Of a DNA stretch of 35,628 bases, positions 1-7,952 are shown piece after piece. A program made the position numbers and the translations under genes. The stretch comes from AV69 sp036498205. GTDB taxonomy: Bacteria; Verrucomicrobiota; Verrucomicrobiia; Chthoniobacterales; UBA10450. How positions within the stretch are numbered: the stretch's first letter is position 1; each line of letters begins with the position of its first letter. The notes under the pieces are model-generated. The model was not told the DNA's origin. It saw nothing but the letters and a program-made list of their open reading frames with translations, and did not search any database. Where the stretch lies: NCBI GenBank assembly GCA_036498205.1, contig DASXIC010000128.1, positions 1 to 35,628 on the forward strand, written 5' to 3'.

Positions 1-1130
1 AATGGATGGATGATGTTGGCGAGGATATCGACCGCGCGCGAATCACCGATCAGAGCAAGGTACGTAGCCGCCCTTGGCGCTGCCAGAGTATATTGGCTGC
101 GCCAAAAATCGTGCGACAAGCCGGTCAGGAACGCGATCAGATCTGATGGCGTGCCGTGACTGGCCAGGGTGCAGAACTTTCGCCAATGAGCGACCAGTGC
201 GGCAAGCGCTCCGATACGACGTTGGGGGTGATTGACTGGCCGCGCACCGCCCATGGCCCACACTTTTGCGGGCAAAATAAGGCGGGCGAATTGTTCGCGA
301 TATTTCCACCAGCCATCCCACAGCCCTCGCACATATCCGCGTGTTGATTGCCGGAGCTTTGCTAGATCGGGCGCTTCTAAAAATCCGGCTACCCCGAAAA
401 GTAGCGCTTCTGCCTCGCCGCGATGTTGGTGAAGAACCCCAAGCGGGAGCCGCTGTGCCAGCAATGTGAATGGCAATCGGTTTTGTTTGTAGCCAAGCGC
501 GTCGGCGATCGATTGATAAAGCGCCTCATCGCGGCCGTGCGCTTCAATGCGTTGGCGCAAACGTTCCGCCTTGCGGCGCAGCCGAAACTGGGCGGCAGCG
601 TCGAGCACGCTGGCCACGCGGGACGGCTCCAGGTTTTTTAGCGGAGCGACGCAGCGGCCGGCGTGCGCGATTGGCAGATGCTCCACTGCACGCTCGGCGA
701 GCGTGGCGAGGTCGAGCTGGATTTGCGGAACGTTTCGATGCGAACTGGTGCGCGTGAAAAATTCTGCGCTGCTGCGTTGCACGAAAACGTGAAGAATGGC
801 GTCATCGAAGGCCGAATTGCTTCCGTGCCCGTGCAGCTCCCAGTTGCGATCGATCAAGTCAATTTCGATCGCTCCGCGCACAATCGGTCCATCCCCGACG
901 CGAACGACAGCATCCTGGAAATCGGGTCCTGCTTCCCGGTTCCAGAAGCCAAATTGGACGACCTCGATGGTTTCCCTGGCACTTGTTTGAAACTTCCGTC
1001 CGAACTCGCCCGCGAACCACCGCGCCTGAAGCTCAAGCTCACCGGGAATTCTGGGCAAAGCGATCAGTGGGCGATCGCGCACTGCCGGCTGACCCAGTAA
1101 AGAAGCGTAGCGGTCGGCGAGATCTGACAC
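1..1130 (-). CDS. DUF2851 family protein, partial (C-terminus beyond left edge)
   Basis: One uninterrupted reverse-strand frame of 376 codons runs from a GTG at 1128-1130 to the window edge with no stop. The GTG is the only upstream start available, because an in-frame TAA lies at 1140-1142. The translation carries the features I associate with DUF2851: an N-terminal LQARWFAGEF segment, then VVQFGFWNREAGPDFQDAVV and GAIEIDLIDRNWELHGH, and later WDGWWKYREQ followed by a Pro/Arg-rich segment (ARPVNHPQRRIGALA). The function of the family is not established. The gene starts 4 bases after the stop of the DUF4126 gene, so the two are probably co-transcribed. No clear ribosome binding site precedes the GTG, which may mean translational coupling. 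Confidence that it is a real gene is high because of its length and coherent protein-like composition; confidence in the family name is moderate to high. Confidence 0.85.
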   Translation of the reverse strand, partial: MSDLADRYASLLGQPAVRDRPLIALPRIPGELELQARWFAGEFGRKFQTSARETIEVVQFGFWNREAGPDFQDAVVRVGDGPIVRGAIEIDLIDRNWELHGHGSNSAFDDAILHVFVQRSSAEFFTRTSSHRNVPQIQLDLATLAERAVEHLPIAHAGRCVAPLKNLEPSRVASVLDAAAQFRLRRKAERLRQRIEAHGRDEALYQSIADALGYKQNRLPFTLLAQRLPLGVLHQHRGEAEALLFGVAGFLEAPDLAKLRQSTRGYVRGLWDGWWKYREQFARLILPAKVWAMGGARPVNHPQRRIGALAALVAHWRKFCTLASHGTPSDLIAFLTGLSHDFWRSQYTLAAPRAATYLALIGDSRAVDILANIIHP

Positions 1131-1134
1131 GCCG

Positions 1135-2175
1135 TTAACTTATGACAACCGATTCGCGGGTGGGTGCGACAGTTCCGGTAAGATTCTCTCGCAATCTCTC
1201 GACGATTGTTTCTACTTCGGCGGCGCGCGATCGGGGGAAAAGAAAAAGATATTTTGCTCCGCGACCCTCCGTCGGAAAGATCACGAGGTTCTCCGAGAGA
1301 AACTTCGGCTCTCGCGAAAGCGTCATTCCATCGAGCTCGATCGTTTGTGCGACCGGCTTCGCCCCCTTTCGCGCGACGAAGGTTAGTTTCCGTGGCTCTT
1401 CGTTTGTCGACACCAATGCGCCAAAAAGATTTGGCGGGATGCGACGGCCACGGCCGCTGATGCAGGGCAAGGCCCAGGCAATTGTTTCACCTAGAATATT
1501 TTGTTTGCTAAAAACCGCGGCTAACTTTGCCGGCAATATCAGTGGCAGTGTCGTTTCGCGCCGCAACGCTGCGGGTTCGTTTAGCTTTCGCCATGTCAAC
1601 CACAGTTTCGCTCTGGCAGCGCGCAAAAGTTTCGGAGCAAAATAAAGGAAAGATCCGATCGCGAACAGAAAGACGGTCAAGGCGATGATCGGATGGTAAT
1701 GGAGCAGGGCCAACCCGCCGAGCACGGCTGCGTCTTCTCCGAGGCTAAGGGCGATATTGGAGAAAGGTTCCGGTGATGTATTGGAAATGAGGCGGGTGGT
1801 TGCCTTGGCGGTGTGCGTGGCGAGGGAAGTGGTGCCGGCCAGAAGAACAACGATCACGTCGAGACTGGGAGTAGAATGGCCAAGGACCTGGATTGCGAGC
1901 AACGCTCCTCCGATTGGCCGGATAATGGTATGAACAGCGTCCCAGGCAGAATCGATCCAGGGGATTTTGTCGGCAAAGAATTCGAGCAGAAACAACACAC
2001 CGGCGATCGCGATAATCAACGGATCGCCCAAAACGCTCAGCGAATGATACTGGGGCGCCAGCGTGATCCAATGCTGATGGATGGCAAGCCCGGTGGCGAA
2101 AACTGTGAGGTAAAGATTGACCCCGGCGAGGCAGGCCAGTCCCAGCGCAACGCTCAGCAAATCGAGCCGTTCCAC
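1135..2175 (-). CDS. DUF4126 domain membrane protein
   Basis: This 346-residue protein starts with GTG at 2173-2175. Residues 1-180 are strongly hydrophobic, with several membrane segments and the pattern GLACLAGVNLYLTVFATGLA near the N-terminus, which is typical of DUF4126. Short polar turns such as FADKIPWIDSAWDAVHTIIR and TTSLATHTAKATTR separate the helices, as expected for this family. Residues from about 190 to 346 form a soluble extension (GRGRRIPPNLFGAL, ELDGMTLSREPKFLSENLVIF) that is not part of the DUF4126 core as I know it; I do not recognise that part. No biochemical role is known for the family. The gene is divergent from serS across 82 bases and lies 4 bases upstream of the DUF2851 gene. 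Confidence 0.85.
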   Translation of the reverse strand: MERLDLLSVALGLACLAGVNLYLTVFATGLAIHQHWITLAPQYHSLSVLGDPLIIAIAGVLFLLEFFADKIPWIDSAWDAVHTIIRPIGGALLAIQVLGHSTPSLDVIVVLLAGTTSLATHTAKATTRLISNTSPEPFSNIALSLGEDAAVLGGLALLHYHPIIALTVFLFAIGSFLYFAPKLLRAARAKLWLTWRKLNEPAALRRETTLPLILPAKLAAVFSKQNILGETIAWALPCISGRGRRIPPNLFGALVSTNEEPRKLTFVARKGAKPVAQTIELDGMTLSREPKFLSENLVIFPTEGRGAKYLFLFPRSRAAEVETIVERLRENLTGTVAPTRESVVIS

Positions 2176-2257
2176 GGTTCCAATATGCCGGGCAAAGTTA
2201 GCCTCGTCACGCGTATTTGGTTTTGCCGCTGACGACCGGCGCCTCTAAAGTCGCCGC

Positions 2258-3541
2258 GTGCTCGATATTCGACTTGTTCGTGAACAGCCTGATTTCGTCA
2301 AAAGCCGGCTGGCCCTCCGAGGCGGAGGAGATGAGGCGAAGATCGACGAATTGCTTCGCATCGATATCGAGCGGCGGAAGGTGGAGACTGCGTTGCAGGC
2401 GTTGAATGCAGAACGCAAGAAGCTGAGTAAGGAGATTGGGGCGAAACGGATCCGGAGCGAGGACGCAGCCGAACTGGAGAACCGGGTGCGGCAAATCGGC
2501 GATGAGATCGCGCAGTTAGCCGAGCAAACGAGCGCGGCTGAAGAGGTCGAGCGCGAATTGCTTTTACAAATTCCCAACTTGCCGCACGCCGAGGCACCGG
2601 TCGGATCGGATCCCAGCGCCAATCCAGTGATACGAGAATGGGGAAGTAAACCGCGGATCGAGAACGCGCTCGATCACGTCACGATCGGAACGAAACTGAA
2701 GTTGTTCGATCTGGAACGCGCAGCCAAGCTGAGCGGCAGCGGATTTATTTGTTTCACGGGTTCCGGCGCCCGGTTGGAGCGAGTGTTAATCCAATTCATG
2801 CTCGATCTGCATACGCGCGAGCATGGGTATCTTGAAATCAGTCCACCATTTCTTGTTCGGCGAGAATGCATGATCGGAACGACCCAGCTGCCAAAATTTG
2901 AAGCCGACATGTATGGGCTCGAGTCCGATCCGGCTGGCAAGGATCAGCTTTTTCTCGCACCGACGGCGGAGGTTCCGGTGACAAACTTCCATCGGGAAGA
3001 GATCTTGCGCGAGCACGAGTTACCGAAAAAGTTCGTTGCCTACACTCCATGTTTTCGCCGCGAAGCCGGATCCGGCGGCCGTGAGACAAGGGGAATTATT
3101 CGGGTGCATCAGTTCGACAAGGTTGAGTTGGTAAAAATCACAACACCGGAAACTTCGTATCAGGAGCACGAAACGCTGACGGCGGATGCGGAGCGAGTGT
3201 TGCAGCTGTTAGGATTGCATTACCGGGTGATCGAGCTTTGCACCGGCGATCTCGGCTTTGGCTCGGCCAAAACCTACGATCTTGAAGTCTGGTCTCCGGG
3301 ACAAAACGCTTATCTGGAGGTGTCCAGCTGCTCCAACTTCGAAGATTTTCAGGCACGTAGAATGCAACTGCGTTTTAAAGATTCGCAGGGGAAAAACCGG
3401 TTTGGCCACACGTTAAATGGTTCGGGATTGGCGCTGCCTCGCCTGTTTGCCGCGCTCGTTGAATCCGGCCAGCAACCTGACGGCTCGGTGCATTTGCCGG
3501 AAATCTTATTGCCTTATTTCGGGGCGGCGCAGATTTCCTAG
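2258..3541 (+). CDS. serS: Seryl-tRNA synthetase
   Basis: SerRS activates serine with ATP and charges tRNA-Ser (and tRNA-Sec where present) in the cytoplasm. The 427-residue length is normal. Residues 1-105 form the charged coiled-coil tRNA-binding arm. The class II catalytic domain follows, with the serine-site stretch TAEVP at about 236-240, motif 2 (FRREAGSGGRETRGIIRVHQ) from about 266, the SSCSNFEDFQARR block near 356-368, and motif 3 (NGSGLALPR) near 387-395. The start is GTG at 2258-2260, giving the canonical MLDIRLVREQPDFVK opening. The gene is divergent from the DUF4126 gene, and its TAG stop overlaps the TAG of the convergent DUF72 gene in the sequence CTAG. Confidence 0.98.
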   Translation: MLDIRLVREQPDFVKSRLALRGGGDEAKIDELLRIDIERRKVETALQALNAERKKLSKEIGAKRIRSEDAAELENRVRQIGDEIAQLAEQTSAAEEVERELLLQIPNLPHAEAPVGSDPSANPVIREWGSKPRIENALDHVTIGTKLKLFDLERAAKLSGSGFICFTGSGARLERVLIQFMLDLHTREHGYLEISPPFLVRRECMIGTTQLPKFEADMYGLESDPAGKDQLFLAPTAEVPVTNFHREEILREHELPKKFVAYTPCFRREAGSGGRETRGIIRVHQFDKVELVKITTPETSYQEHETLTADAERVLQLLGLHYRVIELCTGDLGFGSAKTYDLEVWSPGQNAYLEVSSCSNFEDFQARRMQLRFKDSQGKNRFGHTLNGSGLALPRLFAALVESGQQPDGSVHLPEILLPYFGAAQIS

Positions 3542-4488
3542 CCGCCGGGAAATAAGTCCAGTTGAGGGCGATCAGAACGTGAAGTGGCCAGCTCGGACGA
3601 GACAGGCAAAGATAGTTCGAAGCCGAGCCGTTGAGACAGCCGTTGCGCACTTTCCGGCGCGAAGCCTTCGAAATGATTGTTGACGTAAGCATAGACGGCA
3701 CGGACAACCGGTAGCTGTCGCTCGATCTTGAGCGCCCAGCTTTCGAGGGCGGCTTCCCGTTTCCACAACAATTTGCCGTAACGATGGACACGTTTGCCAT
3801 CCCGATCGTATTTGGTGACGTAGTCGCCAAGTAATCGGACGTAGAGAAAGTCTGTGGTCTGCGGCTGGAACTCGAATGGCGCGAGATTTCGCTCGTTGAG
3901 CGGCGAAGTGTCGGCCCAAACCCAGCAGATGCGATGTTTCTCAAGAAGCCGGATGATTTGTGGGCGATGCCAGCCAAGGTGACGGAATTCGATGGCAAAT
4001 CGAAAATCGTGCGGCAGTTGCGAGATAAAAGAGCGAAGGGGAGCTCTTCCATCTTTAGGGGAAAATGAAGGCGGCAACTGCACGAGAACAACGTGCAGCT
4101 TGGGTGTCAGGGGCTCGATGGCACGAAGGAACCCGGTTAGTTCCGCACTGCAGTCACGCAACTTGCATTGGTGCGTGATCTCTCGCGGCAGTTTGCAGGA
4201 AAAACGAAAATGGGCGGGCGTCACGTCGAGCCAGCGGCGGACGGAGTTTTCCGGCGGCACTCCGTAAAAAGTGGAATCGATCTCGACGGTGGGAAAATAT
4301 CGGGCGTAGAATTCCAGCCAGTGCGACTCTGGCAGATCAGCCGGATAAAAGACCTCGCGCCATTCTTCAAAAGTCCAGGCACAGGCTCCAATACGAATCT
4401 TCTGTTGGTCGTTAAGCTTCAACCCGCCCGATGTTATGTGCGGCGTAGCTAAGGAAAAGCAACGAAACTTGTCGAAGAATCGGCACAT
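3538..4488 (-). CDS. DUF72 family protein (YecE-like TIM-barrel)
   Basis: The protein has up to 316 residues. It shows the DUF72 pattern: IGACAWTFEEWREVFYP at the first strand, then a WLEFYARYFPTVEIDSTFYG block, SCKLPREITH, LVQLPPSF, FAIEFRHLGWH, WADTSPL, and a C-terminal YVNNHFEGFAPESAQRL segment. DUF72 proteins form a TIM barrel whose biochemical role is not firmly known. The annotated ATG at 4486-4488 gives about 22 residues before the conserved part; a TTG at 4420-4422, just after a GGGCGGG run, is an alternative start that fits family length better. The stop (TAG read at 3540-3538) overlaps the serS stop. There is no room for a terminator between the two genes. Confidence 0.9.
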   Translation of the reverse strand: MCRFFDKFRCFSLATPHITSGGLKLNDQQKIRIGACAWTFEEWREVFYPADLPESHWLEFYARYFPTVEIDSTFYGVPPENSVRRWLDVTPAHFRFSCKLPREITHQCKLRDCSAELTGFLRAIEPLTPKLHVVLVQLPPSFSPKDGRAPLRSFISQLPHDFRFAIEFRHLGWHRPQIIRLLEKHRICWVWADTSPLNERNLAPFEFQPQTTDFLYVRLLGDYVTKYDRDGKRVHRYGKLLWKREAALESWALKIERQLPVVRAVYAYVNNHFEGFAPESAQRLSQRLGFELSLPVSSELATSRSDRPQLDLFPGG

Positions 4489-4555
4489 CAGAGCCGGATT
4501 TCTCCCGCTTCATGCCCTTGACGGGACGGCAGAGGCAACTACCCTGCGACGTTTC

Positions 4556-5791
4556 ATGCGAATCCGACTTTTTACGTTAATCCTTGCTGTAGGGCTTCTG
4601 GCTGGCGGGGCGGGGGCGTCCGTTATCTTCCGCCCCGGTGAAAAAGTGAAATACGTCGCGCCCGGGGATGAGGAGATCAATGGAAACGCGCAACAGCTTT
4701 TCGCGATTGCCCAGGAAGCGGAAAACAAGGGGAAGACGGAGCGAGCGATCAAGGCCTACAATCATTTGTGGCGGAAATACCCGAAAGATACGCTCGCGCC
4801 CGGCGCGGCATATCGTGCGGCGCAGTTGCTGGAGCAGATCCATGACTATACTCGCTCGGCCAACACTTATCGGGTGATTGTCGAAAAATACCCGAGCAGT
4901 CCGCATTTCGATGAAGCGATTGAGGCGCAGTTCCGAATTGGGGAAATGTATCTGGCGGGGAAAAAACTGAAGGTCCTCGGAATCCCACTCCTCACGTCGA
5001 TGGACCGGGCGGTGGAAATTTTTGCGGCCATCGTTCGGACAGCGCCATATGGTACGTACACTGCGCGAGCACAATTCGATATCGGTCTGGCGAGGCAGAA
5101 ACAGGGATCCAATGACGCGGCGGTCCAAGCCTACCAGGCAGTGATTGATAAGTTTCCGAATGAGCCAATTGCGGCGGATGCGCAATATCAGCTGGGTTAC
5201 ATCTGGTTCGAGGCGGCGCGGCTTGGCACTAACGATCAAGCTGCGATCACCAATGCAAAGACCGGTTTTGAGGATTTTCTCTACAAATATCCGAAGAGTG
5301 AGAAAGCAGCTACGGCCCGTGAGAATCTAAAAAGGCTGGAGCAGAAATCGACCGGCGACGCGTTTAAAATCGCCAAGTTTTACGATAAACAGAAACAGTA
5401 TCGGGCAGCCGTCGTCTATTATAATGAAGTGATCCGGGAGCAGCCGGGCTCGAACGCAAGCGGACAAGCCAAGCAGCGGATCGATCAGCTTCGGAAGAAA
5501 GTTGGCGAATCTGTGCTTCAACCGGCGATCGCGGCGAAGGATCAAAAAAAGAAGCAAGTTGCTTCGCGGGGTGAAGAGGGTGCCGGTCGCGAAAGGCCGG
5601 CTCTGCGAGGGGGCGACAGTGAGGTAGCGCCTCTTCCACCGCCGGAGCAGGATGCAGGATTGCCGCCCCCGGCTTCATTATTGCCGCCAGCGACAACGGC
5701 ACCGGAGCCGTCGCCGACGCCACCAGCGGCATCGTCGCCCTCACCCGAGCCCTCGGCATCACCAGACGCAGCGGTCTCACCCGCTCCGTGA
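4556..5791 (+). CDS. BamD-like TPR protein with secretion signal
   Basis: The ATG at 4556 opens directly on a signal peptide (MRIRLFTLILAVGLLAGGAGA), so I prefer it to the longer frame from 4436, which overlaps the DUF72 gene. The mature part (about residues 38-320) consists of TPR repeats of BamD/YbgF type, with repeated patterns such as AIKAYNHLWRKYPKD, ANTYRVIVEKYPSSP, AVQAYQAVIDKFPNEP and AVVYYNEVIREQPGS. BamD is the TPR subunit of the outer-membrane protein assembly machine. Unlike BamD, there is no lipobox cysteine, so the protein looks periplasmic rather than lipid-anchored. A basic stretch (KDQKKKQ) is followed by a tail of about 75 residues very rich in Pro, Ala and Ser. It overlaps the lptE start by 4 bases (GTGA), supporting an envelope role. 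Confidence 0.85.
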   Translation: MRIRLFTLILAVGLLAGGAGASVIFRPGEKVKYVAPGDEEINGNAQQLFAIAQEAENKGKTERAIKAYNHLWRKYPKDTLAPGAAYRAAQLLEQIHDYTRSANTYRVIVEKYPSSPHFDEAIEAQFRIGEMYLAGKKLKVLGIPLLTSMDRAVEIFAAIVRTAPYGTYTARAQFDIGLARQKQGSNDAAVQAYQAVIDKFPNEPIAADAQYQLGYIWFEAARLGTNDQAAITNAKTGFEDFLYKYPKSEKAATARENLKRLEQKSTGDAFKIAKFYDKQKQYRAAVVYYNEVIREQPGSNASGQAKQRIDQLRKKVGESVLQPAIAAKDQKKKQVASRGEEGAGRERPALRGGDSEVAPLPPPEQDAGLPPPASLLPPATTAPEPSPTPPAASSPSPEPSASPDAAVSPAP

Positions 5792-6294
5792 AGCGTCTTG
5801 TCGCGGGCGCTGCAGTTTGTCTGATTTTCAGCGGTTGTCTTGGCTATCATATCGGGCCGGTTAAACCCGGATATCTGCACGATGTCCACACCATCGCGAT
5901 CCCGATATTCGAAAACAAAACGCTGTTGCCGCGGATTGAAGCGCTCACCACGGGGACGGTAATCAAACAATTTCAACAGGACGGCACATACCAGATCGTG
6001 AGCGAGCACAATGCCGATGCTGTGCTAAAAGGGGAGATCTCAAGTATTACTCGGGCGCCGGCGCGGTCGGTTCGCGGGAACGTGCTGGCAACAACCGAGT
6101 TTAATCTCGTCATGCATGTGAGATACAAACTTGTTGCGCGCAACGGCACTGATTTGATGCCGAACGCGGAAGTCGTCGGTACGACCAGTTTCTTTGTCAG
6201 CAGCGACATCAGCACCGACGAACGTCAGGCCATTCCGCTCGCAGCCGAGGAGCTTGCGACACATCTCGTCACGCAGGTCAGCGAGGGCTGGTAA
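5788..6294 (+). CDS. lptE: LptE-family LPS-assembly lipoprotein
   Basis: This 168-residue protein has a lipoprotein signal (MKRLVAGAAVCLIFSGC, with Cys17 as the acylation site), then a Tyr/Gly start (LGYHIG) and a compact alpha/beta domain. The pattern HTIAIPIFENKTLLPRIEALTTGTVIKQFQQD, split over residues 35-66, and later VLKGEISSITR are typical of LptE/RlpB-like proteins. LptE sits in the outer membrane and plugs the LptD barrel during LPS export. The start is GTG at 5788-5790, overlapping the stop of the BamD-like gene; the stop TAA at 6292-6294 shares its last base with the next ATG. LptD is not in the window. The sequence family is divergent, so the assignment rests on fold pattern, lipobox and neighbourhood. 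Confidence 0.8.
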   Translation: MKRLVAGAAVCLIFSGCLGYHIGPVKPGYLHDVHTIAIPIFENKTLLPRIEALTTGTVIKQFQQDGTYQIVSEHNADAVLKGEISSITRAPARSVRGNVLATTEFNLVMHVRYKLVARNGTDLMPNAEVVGTTSFFVSSDISTDERQAIPLAAEELATHLVTQVSEGW

Positions 6295-7175
6295 TGCCCA
6301 GGGGCGACGAGAAACTTTGGGAGATCCTCAACGATAAGCTGGAGACACTGCGTGCGGCCAATTCGCTGGAAGAAGCGATTCGGGTAGGCGAAAGCGCGCT
6401 CGAGCTCGCGAAACGAACATTCTCCGCCCCGCGAATCGAGTTGGCGCTCAGCTACGAAAAGGTCGGTCTTTTGTACGACCAGAAAGGCGACCGCGATTCC
6501 GCCAAGCCATATCTGGTTAACGCCTACAAATTGTTCAACGCAGCCCAGCCGCCGGACCGGCATGCGCTCTTTCGTTCGGCCAGGCGGCTGGCGCGAATTT
6601 GCGATGAACAAGGCGACAGGGAGGATGCAATTCTTTTCTACGAAAAGGCAATTGCGGTTGCGAACCAGCTTACCGATCTGCCTTACACCGAACTCGGAAC
6701 GCTTTTGAACAACGCCGCTCTTTCGTTTCGTAAAGCGGGCCGTGGCCGGGCCGCAGAACCCTATTATCTGCACGCCCTGAAGATTTACGAAAATCATCTT
6801 GGGCCGGAACACGCTGATGTAGCATCGGTCCTGAACAATATTGGGGTGTTCTACACCAACGAGAAACGCTTCAGTGAAGCTGAAAAGGCCCATCTTCGGG
6901 CGCTCGCGATAAGGGAGAAAACGTTGCCGCCAACTCATGCCGACATCGCCCAATCGAAATGCAACCTGGCGGTGGTTTATCATTCCCGCGGCGATTATCA
7001 ACGGGCCTCCGAACTTTACCGCGCTTCGCTCAAAACGTGGGAAGAAGCGATGGCAAAACCGCCCAAGGAGTACGAAGTAGTTGCCTCCAATTACGCGGAT
7101 CTTTTGCGCTCTCTGGGCGAGGCGAGAAAAGCGCAGGCCCTCGAACAACGTGCCCGCAAAAAGCGCCGCAGTTAA
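6294..7175 (+). CDS. Tetratricopeptide repeat protein (kinesin-light-chain-like)
   Basis: This 293-residue protein is built almost entirely of 42-residue TPR units of the kinesin light chain type. Examples are AEPYYLHALKIYENHLGPEH, VASVLNNIGVFYTNEKRFSE, AEKAHLRALAIREKTLPPTH and IAQSKCNLAVVYHSRGDYQR. No signal peptide or membrane segment is visible, so it is probably cytoplasmic and acts as a protein-protein scaffold; its partner is unknown. Its ATG overlaps the lptE stop by one base (TAATG), so translation is likely coupled, which ties it to the envelope cassette. It ends 55 bases before tRNA-Leu. The C-terminus is basic (RARKKRRS). Confidence 0.85.
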   Translation: MPRGDEKLWEILNDKLETLRAANSLEEAIRVGESALELAKRTFSAPRIELALSYEKVGLLYDQKGDRDSAKPYLVNAYKLFNAAQPPDRHALFRSARRLARICDEQGDREDAILFYEKAIAVANQLTDLPYTELGTLLNNAALSFRKAGRGRAAEPYYLHALKIYENHLGPEHADVASVLNNIGVFYTNEKRFSEAEKAHLRALAIREKTLPPTHADIAQSKCNLAVVYHSRGDYQRASELYRASLKTWEEAMAKPPKEYEVVASNYADLLRSLGEARKAQALEQRARKKRRS

Positions 7176-7230
7176 GCGGGCTTTGTAGTTGCGCCCCCGC
7201 CCACGATCAGCAATTTACCCACTGCTCTTT

Positions 7231-7312
7231 GCTCGCGTGGCGGAATTGGCAGACGCGTACGGCTCAGGACCGTATGGGGCAACCCGTGGAGGTTCGAGTC
7301 CTCTCGTGAGCA
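7231..7312 (+). tRNA. tRNA-Leu (anticodon CAG)
   Basis: An 82-base cloverleaf is visible. The acceptor stem pairs GCTCGCG (7231-7237) with CGTGAGC (7305-7311), with one G-T pair and discriminator A at 7312. The D-arm has GCGG and GGCAGACGC elements. The anticodon stem TACGG/CCGTA (7258-7262 and 7270-7274) carries the loop CTCAGGA, so the anticodon is CAG at 7265-7267. A long class II variable arm (TGGGGCAACCCGTG) follows, as expected for leucine. The T-arm is GGAGG-TTCGAGT-CCTCT. The 3' CCA is not encoded and must be added afterwards. Confidence 0.96.
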
Positions 7313-7395
7313 CATTCACCGAAACTGCTTCTCTCAAGCAGGACAATAATGCCATTTGCGTGTCCGCAGATTTCGCTTCCCCTTGAGCAGGTGCA

Positions 7396-7827
7396 ATGGC
7401 GATGAGCTTAAGCGTTAGCACAAGAGAGTTTCGCAGCGGTGACTACGATGCCGCCGTACAACTTTGGACGCGCGTTGATGGCGTGGAAGTAGCGGAAGGT
7501 GACTCCAAGGAAGATCTTGTCTCCTACATTTCTCGCAATCCTCACCTGAGTCGCGTCGCCGAAGACGGGTCGAGAATTGTGGGGGCGGTCTTATGCGGTC
7601 ATGATGGCCGGCGAGGTTTCATCTACCATCTTGCAGTCGAACCTGCGTATCAGGGGAAGGCATTAGGCAGGCGGCTTGTCGATGAATGCCTGGATGGCTT
7701 GCGCCGGGCCGGTATTAAACGAGCTCTAATTCTCGTCGCGGCAGATAATCCCCGCGGCCGCTCTTTCTGGCGCGCCTCCGGATGGGAAGATGTTTCCGGA
7801 GCTCTCGTAATGGGTATAGACCTGTAG
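7396..7827 (+). CDS. GNAT family N-acetyltransferase (YpeA-like)
   Basis: The protein has 143 residues, a normal length for a single GNAT domain. The N-terminal strand and helix (VSTREFRSGDYDAAVQLW) are followed by the V-(E)-P-x-Y-Q-G-K-x-L-G acetyl-CoA loop of motif A (LAVEPAYQGKALGRRLVDE, about residues 79-97) and the C-terminal ADNPRGRSFWRASGWED block (about 118-134) that precedes the last strand. These features indicate acetyl transfer from acetyl-CoA to an unidentified amine; the arrangement resembles YpeA. The usual second Gly of the loop (QGKGIG) is replaced by Ala. It stands alone, downstream of tRNA-Leu and in the same direction. Confidence 0.9.
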   Translation: MAMSLSVSTREFRSGDYDAAVQLWTRVDGVEVAEGDSKEDLVSYISRNPHLSRVAEDGSRIVGAVLCGHDGRRGFIYHLAVEPAYQGKALGRRLVDECLDGLRRAGIKRALILVAADNPRGRSFWRASGWEDVSGALVMGIDL

Positions 7828-7884
7828 GTGCAATCGGTTGGTAAACCATTTGTCGCGAGGTAATAGCCTTGCAGGAAATCTGAC

Positions 7885-7902
7885 TCCGCCTTGCGTGGCG
7901 GA
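7885..7902. other. Small GC hairpin between genes
   Basis: TCCGCC and GGCGGA form a 6-base-pair stem around a 6-base loop in the gap after the acetyltransferase gene. No T-run follows on either strand, so a role as terminator is uncertain. Confidence 0.3.
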
Positions 7903-7952
7903 AACAATTGACTGGTCTGCGATCCCCTAATTCAGGTTAATTGCCGTGAAAT

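Noticed and set aside
4436..4555. Longer N-terminus for the BamD-like protein
   Set aside because: It would add 40 polar residues before a clean signal peptide and overlap the divergent DUF72 gene.
6225..7148. Minus-strand 307-codon frame opposite the TPR gene
   Set aside because: The plus strand has clear TPR repeats and a coupled start; the reverse translation is rich in Arg, Phe and Gln without motifs.
7189..7421. Short open frames on both strands across the tRNA-Leu locus
   Set aside because: They read through a clear tRNA cloverleaf, and their product (AELADAYGSG type) is the usual false translation of tRNA-Leu.
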